A stretch of DNA of 64,000 bases. Origin: Cyprinodon diabolis. Its lineage: Eukaryota > Chordata > Actinopteri > Cyprinodontiformes > Cyprinodontidae. Numbering within the stretch: position 1 is the stretch's first letter; the number at the start of each line of letters is the position of its first letter. Positions 23,401 through 33,797 of this stretch are shown here, piece after piece. Under the pieces are notes generated by a model. That model worked only from the letters and a program-made list of their open reading frames with translations. It was not told the origin of the DNA and did not search any database. Location: contig CM060064.1 of NCBI GenBank assembly GCA_030533445.1, positions 4,274,916-4,338,915 on the forward strand, given 5' to 3'. Both the position numbers and the translations under genes were made by a program.

Positions 23401-24337
23401 AACCCCCCCCACCACCACCACCCCCCAATATGGCGCCCCTTGCGGTGAGACTTTCTGTTAGAGTCCTCTGGAAACTTTTGATAATGGCAGTCAGTTGGTG
23501 GTATGCAGTGTAGAAGAGAACAGGCTGTGGATAAATGTGACATTTTGATTTTGAAGTTGAGTAAAAATTTAACCAAAAAAACTTCTCTGCAATATTTTTA
23601 ACATTCTAGAATATTTGCTAATTTCAAACCAGTGGAAACAAGCATCAAACATATTTACATTACAATAGATCCCATTTGGTTTAAACACTGTTAACTGTAT
23701 GTCAGTGCTCCCTGGCAAAGCAGATGATGAAGAAGTCAGTTTGTTGAAGCTGGTGATGGTTTCACTTAAAAAGAGGATGTGTGCTGTTTAATGGACTTCA
23801 CTCAAGTGGTCATTCCTGCGGGACTGGAACAGAAAACCACAAGGAGGATGTCAGCACTTCCCCCCAGCTCCTGCTGTCTGTTTGTGATTTTGCTGCAATG
23901 GTATGTTCTACATGTTAAGTCATGCTTTTGCAGCAGACTTAGGCTTCTGATATGAACAAGTTAATATGTTTATTCATTAACTTTTCTTTCAGCTTTGCCT
24001 TTTTTATTTTATTTTGTTTTTTTTTTCTTGTTGCTGTTGGTTCTTTTGTCAGAATTAAACACACCGTGTGCTGACTGACTAGTTAGAATTAAATCACAAC
24101 AGGAAATTGAATAAATGAACAATCTAGGACTGTTGTTTCCATGAGATTTAAGCACAGCAGAGAGAAGACACAGTCCTTCTCACATGAATTAAAGGAGGAG
24201 CCTCATAACAAACCAACAAAGGGAGGAGCACAAACTGGTCTGGTAGGATGAATCTGTGACATTCAGACCAGGAACTGCGTAATTCAGCTTTTAGGGTTTT
24301 TCTCAAGGAACATTTTGGATCCCTCCTGGAAAACACC
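23401..24337. other. Upstream region of calhm5
   Basis: No repeat or gene recognised apart from a C-rich (CCACCACC) stretch at 23404-23430 and a T tract near 24020. It presumably contains the calhm5 promoter; no TATA box stands out. Confidence 0.45.
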
Positions 24338-26725
24338 ATGGATAACTTCCAGACTGTTCTGCGTTTTTTCATGAACCAAAAAGCCACCATTGGTTACAGT
24401 TTTATGGCGATCCTAACTATTGGTGGGGAGCGTATTTTCTCCATGGTTTCATTTCAGTGCCCATGTAACCATGATCAGAATTTTGCATATGGGCTGACTT
24501 TTCTCCTGGGTCCGGCTGTGGTGCTTTTGGTTTTTAGCCTGTTCTTCAGCACCAGGCTGTGGAGGCTTTACACTGGCTGCTGCCTTAACCCTATGAAGCT
24601 TTGTCCTCGTGGGAACTGCCTCGGCTGCTTCAGGGTGTTGCTGAGCATCATAACTGGTGCTTTTGTGGCTCCTATTATGTGGCTGTCTGTGGCTTTGCTC
24701 AATGGGACCTTTTATGAATGTGCCATCAGTGGTCTGGATGACAACCTGGTTGTGGATCTGTTCTGTAAAAACAAGACGATGAAGTGTCGGGAGGAGCTCG
24801 CTAGGGTGCCCTGTGACCGCTCCGAACTGTCCAAGCAAGAACGAATGGAGCTGCTGCTGATGTTCAGGGCTCAGTCACAAGTAAGATACACTAACCTAGT
24901 CTTTCTGCACATTTACAGAACTTTTATTACAACTAGTTAAATCTATGCAATGTGAAAGGGCTTTATGAAATCTGAAACAATAAACTCATAACATAATCTT
25001 TAATGTTACATCTGACAAACTTGGCAGCTCAACGGACAACAATGTTAGCCATGCAGTTCAAATACAATGCACCATTTTATCTGCATTGTGGGTTCAGTCA
25101 AATTACTTTTGAATAAAAGATTTGTGAAGATTTTTCTAGTCAGGCTGACTCAAAAGGCCTATGAGTTTATGAAAATGGAAGCCAGAATTCAGGAAATGCT
25201 TAAATACCTTTATTGCTGTTCTGAACAGACAAGCATAGAAATCGGTAACATAAACGGGAGTTGTGTGGGAGTGTGTGTGTGTGTCGGGGGGTGAAACTCT
25301 AGTCTTACCTGCTCACCTCTGAACTGATACAAAACAAATAAATGCAACATCTTTCCCTACGAGCAAAAGTTGGTTGAATAAACATTGAAAAGATGACATG
25401 ATTTACATCCACATAATGTCCACTCTTGGTTGAAAAGTGAAATTTGAAAAGTCAAAATGTTCAGATTTTGAATACTGGGTTTGCAACCTCTTTTCAAAAT
25501 CTGTTATACCCTCTTTCCCACTGGCTGTAAAATCTGTTTAATCTGGCAACAATCAGCTTTTAGTGGCAGTGGGAACAGCTCATTGATGCGTTTCTACCGG
25601 GGTCAAACAAATCGACAAGCGACCCACGTTATAATCGCCTCGGCTCTGATAGGCATGCTGTGGAAACACCAGCATATTGACCAGCTAATTAATGTGATGC
25701 CATTGAACGCAACATACAGATGTCAACACCGTGCCAGTCACTTCTGATCTATCAAGCAGAAACAACTTTATTTACATTTGAGTAATATGGAGCAGCTCTG
25801 GTTAGAGCGATTCAGACAGATAATAGAGTGAAACAATAAAGCACACTGACTACGCCCTGGCTTCCTTCCATGTTGCTCTCCATTGTTTACTTTCCTGATT
25901 TCTGTCTCACTTGTGACATCATCAATGCTAACCCAGCGTGATGGTTTCACCAGACACACAGATGTGGGGGGAAAAGAGACCATGCAGCTGCCAGTAAGGG
26001 GATTAAACCAGCTTTTTTTGGCAGTGGGAAGGGAGACCAATGCCAATGGTTTGTGGGTCGACCCTGTTTGGAAAAAACGAGTTAACGCACCATTTTCATT
26101 GGGAAAGAGGCTTTATTGGACTAAAGTGGGACAAAATCATACCAACCAAACACAGCCCAGTTTTCAACAACTATTTCTGGACTAAATCAAGGCTATGCTG
26201 GACCAACCAGTGTTACCCCTGGTTCTGAAATTATTCAAATTTAATTAAAGTGTTGCAGGAGATACTTTGCCCTTTGGGATGGTTATTTGAAAAGATGCAC
26301 AAGTTGACAGAATGTGTGTTTCACTTTATTTGCAGATCTTGGGCTGGAGCATCATTATCATCGCTGTTATTCTAGGTCTCTTGGGTACCTGCTGCAAAAA
26401 CTGTCGCTCTAAGGTCAGCTACCTGCAGCTTACATTCTGGAAGCGTTATGTTGAGAAGGAGAAGGAACGCTTTGATGCCTTCACTGTGGACTATGCTACT
26501 AAACTGGCTGAAAGAAACTTGCAGAGCTTTTTTGAGAACAAGGAACCTAATGTCATGCCCTTCCCTAATCACAAGGCATGGGAGGAGATCTCTGAATACT
26601 ACACATTTTCCAAGAGTGAACAGTATTACAGTACTCTTCACCGCTATGTGGAGAAAACAGACAGGGATTACGAACCAGAAAAAAGACCTGTCCTTGAGTT
26701 GGAGGATGGGATAGAGATGACTTAA
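24338..26725 (+). CDS. calhm5: Calcium homeostasis modulator protein 5 (CALHM5/FAM26E)
   Basis: Subunit of a CALHM large-pore membrane channel. Coding exon 1 is 24338-24880 (181 codons, donor GTAAGA) and exon 2 is 26336-26725 (129 codons plus TAA, acceptor TTTGCAG). The junction is phase 0 and the protein has 310 residues (human CALHM5 has 309). The opening MDNFQTVLRFFMNQK, the LNGTFYECA segment after membrane helix 3 and SKVSYLQLTFWK after helix 4 identify CALHM5. Cysteines sit at 41, 43, 128, 143, 150 and 159, matching the family's extracellular disulfides. Sequons NGT at residue 122 and NKT at 145 are possible glycosylation sites. The intron is in the same place and phase as in calhm6, so the two genes are tandem paralogues. 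The 1.45-kb intron carries a hAT-type MITE. Confidence 0.95.
25512..26030 (+). mobile_element. hAT-like MITE in the calhm5 intron (family copy 1)
   Basis: Left end TTTCCCACTGGC and right end GGCAGTGGGAAGG are inverted copies. The interior (GGCAACAATCAGCTTTTAG, ATTCAGACAGATAATAGAG, TTGTTTACTTTCCTGATTTC) recurs at 36220-36640 and, inverted, the left half at 58920-59175. No transposase is encoded. Confidence 0.7.
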
Positions 26726-28015
26726 CCAGAACTCCACTGGAAAGGAAAGCAAGGAAAACACATTTACAAATAATGTTATTGAAGACACACATACTCTTTA
26801 CTGATGATGATGATTATAAACTTATCAAAGCAAGTCACAGTAGACATCAAATCAAATGTTGACACTACTGGCTTTTCTTGACAATCTAACTTGCCACTGC
26901 TGAAATAATTTTTTTAACTAAATATTAGGTTTCCACCTTATTAACCATCCCTCTGTCCGTCCCTCCATCCATCCATCCATCCATCTTCTCCCACTTACTC
27001 CATCAGGGTGGTGGTGGGGCCGGTGCCGGCAGTCTGTGGGCGAGAGGCGGGGTCCACCCAGGACAGGTAGCTAGTCTGTCGCAGGGAAACAGAAAGACGC
27101 ACAATGACGTACTACCGTGCACACAAACTCACACCTAAGGAACTTTATTATCTTTAACCTCTATAAAGTTTTTTTTCTGCTCGAAAATGACACTAAGTTC
27201 GAGTGGGTAAAACTGAACTAAAGATTAAATAATACGTTTAATTTTTGATTGTGTATTTTAAAGTAAGGAGGAAAATGCATAAACATAAAACTTAATTATA
27301 TTCAATAGTTTACTCAGCCAGCATGAACATATTTATTTAAAAAAATACTATATACTCTTTTTTATGATATGATAAAAGGGAGAACCCTCTCTGCTCTCCT
27401 CTAAACATCGTACTTTAAAATGGTACCATGTGGATACATAAGTAACTTAAAAACTACTTAACATTTTGAAGGTGAAATACATCTGAGCAATGTCCGAATG
27501 TTTAACAGATGTTTAAACTGCACTTATTAGATGTTAGGTTTACAAGTAAATGCCTACAATTAATTTATTAGAAAATTCTAAATGCAGTCCAGCTTTAGGC
27601 AAAATTCAGTGGCATTCAAAAATAAAACTTCTATGAAATCAATATTTCTTTAACCATATTCCTGTGTTCACCTGACCTATTTGTCTGACTTGTTTTTATT
27701 TTTTTGTGGTAAGGTCACCCAAAGGCTGCTCAGGTGCTAAAGTCATATAGAGATGGTCATCTACCAGGTCACATCTGTTTTATGTGGAAAACAATACCTA
27801 AAAGTTTGCATCTGATGTATGATTATTTAATTACAAGTGAAACATGTGAAACCAATTTTTAAACAGTCTTTTAAGAAGCTTTAAATCCTATGATAGCATG
27901 GCTCATAGGAAGAAAGAAACCAAGTGACTAATATCATTTAGCTAAACTGTAACTGATGGTAAATGTAAGGAGGGGTTACATTTTTTCCTCCAACCCACTG
28001 CAAAGTAGAGAAATT
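26726..28015. other. Intergenic DNA right of calhm5
   Basis: Mostly AT-rich. Positions 26945-27160 are a common fish repeat: a (CCAT)n run at 26966-26983, then GGCGAGAGGCGGGGTCCACC, AGGACAGGTAGCTAGTCTGT and CACACCTAAGG. Nothing else is supportable. Confidence 0.55.
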
Positions 28016-28017
28016 CA

Positions 28018-28780
28018 TTTCAATTCAGTCCATTTCAGTTTATTCATTTAGTGCCAATTCACGACACATTGCATCTCAACGCACAAATTGGTTAAACGTT
28101 TCTATCTAGGAAAACCAGATGATTGCATCCAGTCATTGGATTAACATGCATTTTGTCATTGGCTCTTCAGCAATCCCTCACACAATGATCATGCTTGTAG
28201 CGACAGTGAAGTGGAAAACTCCCATTTACACAGGAAGACACCTGCAGCAGAACCAGAACCAGGCTCAGTGTGAGCCGTCTGCTGGGGTTCAAGGAAATCA
28301 AAGTAAACATACAGAAAGGAGAAATACAAAATTTTACTGTTAAGTAGCTCCACAAGCAGCCCTGTCCAGAAAAAGAGAAAGCCAGGCAGAAAAATTCCGA
28401 GCCAGCCAATGTCCTCTGAGATTCCCTCTGACATGGGAATCTCAGAGGATGAAGAGAGCACATACGGTTTGTCACAGTAGGAGAAACGTGACAACACTGA
28501 AAAACAGGCCAAGCTCCAACATCTATAATCTAAAGTGTTGATGGCAAAAGAACAGCTGATATTTCTCTCCAGGATGGAGTCACAGCCAAACAAGAACAGT
28601 CCAGATGAAGCTACTATGAAAAGCAGGGAGAGCATAAAGTTAAAGATTAAACTAACAAAAACTGCAGGATGAAAGAATAGAGATAGAATGAAGCACAGTG
28701 TGAAAAAGTGGTTCCTGTGTCCTCCAGCAGTCTAAACATATAGCAGCATAAATATAGAAAATATCTCAGAATAACAATTT
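28018..28780 (-). repeat. L2-type 3' UTR copy
   Basis: From CATTTCAGTTTATTCATTTA through AGAACCAGGCTCAGTGTGAG to CTCCAGCAGTCTAAACATAT this follows the 3' UTR of the 48111-50091 copy. No RT sequence is included. Confidence 0.75.
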
Positions 28781-30080
28781 TGGATGAGGTATAAGAAAGG
28801 TAGAACCAAGGACTCCTAAATTCCTAAAAGTGGCTTCATGAAAACATTTAGTTACCTACTTACTTCAAATGAACTGAGTGTGGCAGGTTTATTTTTTAAC
28901 ACGGTCTTTGACAGACGTAGGACGTCTATCTTTAAGAACAATACGTGTCAATGTTGTTATATTTTCAAAAGTATTCATTTTTTTCAGGTTCAATACAAAT
29001 CATAAGCCCCACTTACAGTACCCTTTTGAAACTGTGCTGAGTTCAGTCAAGCACAGTAACCGAGATAACTGTTGAATGTAAATTGCAAGTAAAACTGAAC
29101 CGGACCATGCCAGACACAACCGACTGCGCTAAACTGGTACTAGTTTATCAGTAGGGCTCAGTTCGGTTCATTTCTTGCACGGTTCTCAGATAGCAATGAG
29201 TGCATGAGCAGACCGCATCATCTCGTTACAGTCATCCTCTGTAATCATGAATTTTCAGACATTCATAAAACTACTAACTTCCCTATCGTGCCACACCATT
29301 TCCAGTGATGATTCTGCTTAGCAGTGTGATGAACCTTAGCAGTGTGATGAACCTTAGCAGTGTGATCAACCTCAACTTCTGTCGTTGTTTCCTGTGTCTG
29401 TAAGCCCTGATTAGGCTATTGTTTGTCGTTTCCTCTTCCCAAAAGCCGACTCTATCAAAAAATTCACCTAAGGCTGCCTTCTTTGCAAACAATGAAATAT
29501 CACAATTATAACCAAACTTTCTGAATGTTACGGGCGCTGCCATGTTTGTTTACTTGTTTCCCTAAAGAGAGCAGTAGAACCACAGATCGTGACGAGGAGG
29601 CGAGGAACTATGCTATTGTGGTGTGTAACAGAAAGGAACCGTGCTCCGTACAGTTAACTGATCCAAGCTCGGTCGGAACTCGCCACGGATCCGTTTTCAG
29701 AGTGTAATGTAAATGGGGCTATAATGAAAGGGCTCTAGTAAGCCTGCAATTACTATTGGTAATCCTTATATTGTTTACAACTTTTAATTCTTCTTTTCAT
29801 CTCTGTTTATTGAGTTCTCAATTTGCCTGCTAATAGTTTCCAACCTAAAGGACTGCCTAGCTTGTAACAATAAGCAACGATGAGTACTGTTTTTTTTTTT
29901 TTTTTTATCTGCATGTAAATAGGTTGTTCTCCGCAACTTTTGCTTTTTTCTGTTTTGGCTTCCAGTTCAGACATTTGTGAGCAACTTCATAGAAACTTCA
30001 CATTTTATCAATAAACAGCTGTGAGGCAACAAGAAGTATAGCTACTTAAAATATTAATGTTATTACTTTCTAACACTAAA
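28781..30080. other. Intergenic DNA, probable decayed transposons
   Basis: Contains an 18-bp triplicate at 29317-29370 and the - strand ORF 29283-29543, whose repeats (LITLLRF, FITLLRF) come from that triplicate. No gene is supported. Confidence 0.45.
29317..29370. repeat. 18-bp tandem repeat, three units
   Basis: CTTAGCAGTGTGATGAAC is repeated at 29317, 29335 and 29353; the third unit has one substitution. Confidence 0.9.
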
Positions 30081-30082
30081 TA

Positions 30083-30160
30083 CAGTTGTGGTAGAAAGTT
30101 AACATACCCCTTCATCAAAGACTGAAAAAGTCAGTTACGAGTGTACAATATGGAAATCTT

Positions 30161-30240
<80 letters not shown>

Positions 30241-30251
30241 AAGCACAACTG
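30083..30251 (+). mobile_element. Tiny Tc1-type MITE containing a (TA)n tract
   Basis: CAGTTGTG at 30083-30090 and CACAACTG at 30244-30251 are perfect 8-bp inverted ends, each flanked by TA (30081-30082 and 30252-30253). GGTAGAAAGTTAACATAC after the left end resembles Tc1-type termini. The centre is a TA run at about 30166-30236. Confidence 0.6.
30166..30236. repeat. (TA)n microsatellite
   Basis: Uninterrupted TA run of about 71 bases; the Ile-Tyr ORF over it is an artefact. Confidence 0.95.
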
Positions 30252-30253
30252 TA

Positions 30254-31113
30254 TATTTCTCTGTACAAATGTTCGTTCAAGAAAGAGTTCAAAACTATTT
30301 TCTTTAAAATCTCTGATTTTAAAGAAAATAAATCTCTGGTTTATGGTATTGCTCTTGACTTATCTTTTAATTATGTTTTATCTTTTAAAATGTATTTTAT
30401 GTTGGAATAAAAAACTGTTACATTGCCATTGAGTGTTCCCGTGTGTTTTATTTAAACATCTGGTTTGATTTGCAATAGCAAATTGGTAATTTTCAGAGAA
30501 AATGTTGTTATGGTAGCTTTCTTACTGTTTTGTATTCATTTCAGATAGAAATTATTTAAAAAAACGTTTTAAGGCTTTATGCAGCTTTAGAAAAAAGAAA
30601 ATCCCAAACTTAATGAACAAAATCAATGAGAAGGTAAAGGGGAGCTGAGGACATGGAACCTATGTCATCTCAATTACATCCTTTGGCTTTTTAAATCTAT
30701 TGCCCTTGACAAAAACAACATGTAAAAGCAATTTAAAACCATTACTTCCAGGGATAGAATTTAACTTGAATATTCAATAATAACCTTTTATTTCTCCCTT
30801 TCTTTAGAAACATGCCTGCACTTAGAAACCAAACATCTATCAAGCAGATAAGCCAAGGGACAAGATGAGATAGAAATTATGCTACTATGTGAAATAAACA
30901 AAGAAAATTATACAGTAATGAAAAAAGGAACTGAATCTAACAGATGCAGGTGCATTAAGATCATTTATAATCATACTAATTGTTCTCTTTTATTTTTGTA
31001 CAAGAAAACAGAATATTTCACCGACCAAAATGTTTGGAGCAGTGATGTTGATGTACAGTTTCCAGGAGGTTTGCAGACCAAGCTATCAGACACGCCCCTC
31101 TGTCTGTCCTCAC
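30254..31113. other. AT-rich intergenic DNA
   Basis: No supportable gene or classified repeat. Confidence 0.5.
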
Positions 31114-31834
31114 TGTCAGGAATCCAGTTTGTGTGGGTAATTTTGTGTTTTTCTCTCCCTCCACCACCAGGTGGTGCCCTGTTCTCGTTGGCCTTCCTGC
31201 ACACCTGCGGCTTGTTGGTTCATCACTGAAGAGTATTTGAGCGGCGGACTGTCACTACTTCGATGCCAGTTTTGCGTACTCTAGCCAAGCTGAGTTTAGC
31301 TGAGTCTAATCTGAGCCTTTGTTTCTCTGAGTCTAACTTTTTTTTTTGTCTTTGCCTTTTTGGCAGGAAGCCTTCCTGTGTAACTGGATACCTGGCCTTC
31401 TCCCCCTGGAAGGATTAACCAAGTTCACACTGAGCAGGGGAAAACATCCACACGTTCCGTTCAAGTCCCTTTCAGAAATCCAAGTGACAGTCCGCTCCAT
31501 TGCTCCTCAGGGTCCAACGAATGTCTACCTGTCCGCTCTCCCACGAGTTCCCTCTTCTCTGGATAAACCCACACCAACTGGATCAAGGAAAAACAAGAAC
31601 CCCCTCAAACGTGAGTCCCGCCCCCACTGTGCTCAAGACTCAATCAGTTTTTCCGACGGCCCATGAACTGATCACTGTGATCTCCTCTCCAGACTTTGCA
31701 GTTCCGGTTCACCTGTTTTTTGAGTTCCAGATTCAACTCCTGTAGTGTCTCCTCAAAAAACCTGTTAAACTTTTCCTCTGGCTCTCTGAGTGGTTCTCTG
31801 CATGTGGGTCAGATCTCTTAAATCGATCATGACA
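31114..31834 (+). mobile_element. Probable solo LTR of a gypsy relative
   Basis: Begins TGTCAGG and ends CGATCATGACA. The end and the nearby CTGCATGTGGGTCAG match the LTR end of the 14677-20130 element when that is read on its sense strand. Flanks CTCAC (31109-31113) and CTCTC (31835-31839) may be a target duplication with one mismatch. No gag or pol follows, so recombination between LTRs probably removed the body. Confidence 0.6.
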
Positions 31835-31839
31835 CTCTC

Positions 31840-32630
31840 ATACAGTGGCCAGCCCGGGATGCCTGTCACAACTCCGCTTTGTTTTATAAAAATAAATATA
31901 AAAAATATAACCGTGGATGTCTGGGGGACAGTGATTGGCCTACATGTTATGAATGCTGGCGTACCATAAAGAATAAATGATGAACAGTTTAGTTTGTGCC
32001 TCCAAGTCATTGCCCATAGAAAGATTCTTGGATATAACCTAACGGAATATATTCAGAACGGCTCCAAAATGACACAAAACTAATAATTGTGAGTAGAACA
32101 TGATGTAATAACGTAAAATCAAGGGCTCAATGTAAAAAAAAACCCCCGGCGTTCCCCTTTAAGAAGATGGACCACCAACCATTGGGCAGAAGTTAACTCT
32201 CTAAGACAAAGACCTCCTCTTTGCATAATGAGGCAGAAATAAAGAGAATTGAAGATATAAATAGGGTAAATAAATACAAAGGAAGAATAAAACAGACAAA
32301 AATATTATCACATGCGCATAAATAAATACAAAAAAATAAGTAATAAATAAAGTTGAAGATTATAATGGACAATAAATAAATAAGGTAGTTATTACAAAGG
32401 CAGATAAATAAAGAAGCTAATTAAAAGAGATTCATACATTTATCGCACTGTATAATTTTATTTATATCTACATAAATCAGTAAGGCCCGAAAAATATTAT
32501 GACGGGAATGCCCCGTCTGTTCTGTTTATGTAATTACCATCACAGAATCAGAATCAAGTTTATTGCCAAGTAGGTTTGCACTTACAAGGAATTTGACTTG
32601 GTGTTGTTGGTGCAGACAAAAATAAAAAAA
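31840..32630. other. AT-rich intergenic DNA
   Basis: Many AAATAAATA-like runs around 32260-32420. No supportable gene. Confidence 0.5.
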
Positions 32631-32639
32631 ATAAGATAG

Positions 32640-32780
<141 letters not shown>

Positions 32781-33039
32781 GCTATATACAAACAGTAGAC
32801 TGTGCGTTAATGCTGAATGGGGGAGAGAAACATTGTCCAGTGTCACGGGCGGGTCTTGGCAATGTTTCTGTGATGGATTAAATGGTCTGTTGAAAAGATA
32901 GACGTAGGCATTCACTGTGACCGCAAAAGCCTGCATTTGAAGCTGCAGAACTATTGGCAGAGTTTGCTTTTCTCTCTGTAATGTACAATAGAATGCTTTT
33001 GCAGCCACTTTTCATCGACAGTAACCTTCCAAGCATGAC

Positions 33040-33115
33040 AAATCACACTCCCTACAGGCAGGGGGCGCTAATGTGCCTCAACATCTTTCCTCCACAAGAA
33101 GAAGAATGTATGTCA
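33040..33115 (+). repeat. I/Nimb-type LINE 3' end (copy 1)
   Basis: CTACAGGCAGGGGGCGCTAATGTG-like sequence ending in ACAAGAAGAAGAATG resembles the tail at 33600-33695. Confidence 0.45.
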
Positions 33116-33289
33116 ATCCCCGAGATCATCGATTGCTGGAAGAGAAATCATTTATTAAGAGGGGAAAAAAACGGAAAAATGGCAACAAAAAAAGAAGAAA
33201 GAAAAAAGTGTAATGAAGACTAGAAAGGAAGAGGATTAGATAAAGTACAAAAATCAGTATTAAACACAAACATTAATTAGAGAGCAGAT

Positions 33290-33695
33290 AGGAATAAACA
33301 ATAATGATTAGGTTATGGGTGGGACTTACATTTTAAAATGAAAATGTATATTTGATAGGTAGGAATAATAATGATAACTGTGAAGGATGTGGAGAAAAAG
33401 AAAATGTAGAACACGTACTGATAAGCTGTAAAACTTATGAACATGAAAGAAATTGAGAAGGAAAGGCCAAGAATGGAGCCCTAAAGGAATATTGGGAAAT
33501 GAAGGAAAAATAAAAGATATTTACAGATTAAGGAAAGCATTATTTATTTCTTTATCTTCAGAATCTAAAATTAAAAAATAGAATTTGATAGATGTAAAGT
33601 ATTGTAACTACACACTCATGCCCAGCAGGTGGCGGTATGCACTTTAAAGCTGTTTGCGATCCGCCATGATGGAAAAGAAGAAGAACTGCTGGATG
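33290..33695 (+). mobile_element. LINE 3' end fragment immediately upstream of rwdd1
   Basis: Sequence at about 33370-33450 encodes a cysteine/histidine end, CEGCGEKENVEHVLISCKTY, typical of the C-terminus of I/Nimb-like fish LINEs. The tail follows with CCCAGCAGGTGGCGGTATGC, CTGTTTGCGATCCGCCATGA and AAAGAAGAAGAACTG, ending about 100 bases before the rwdd1 ATG. Family naming is tentative. Confidence 0.65.
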
Positions 33696-33797
33696 AGTGG
33701 ATGGGAGAGCAGGAAGAACACGCTGCACACCAGGCTGCCTGAAGTTCCAGTGTTGGAATGATTTTAACAAACTGTAGATAACGCTTTAAGATTCAAA

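Noticed and set aside
24449..24838. 129-codon - strand ORF opposite calhm5 exon 1
   Set aside because: It is antisense to a well-supported coding exon.
26372..26788. 138-codon - strand ORF opposite calhm5 exon 2
   Set aside because: It is antisense to a coding exon and has no recognisable features.
30141..30410. 89-codon ORF rich in Ile-Tyr
   Set aside because: It is the translation of a (TA)n microsatellite.
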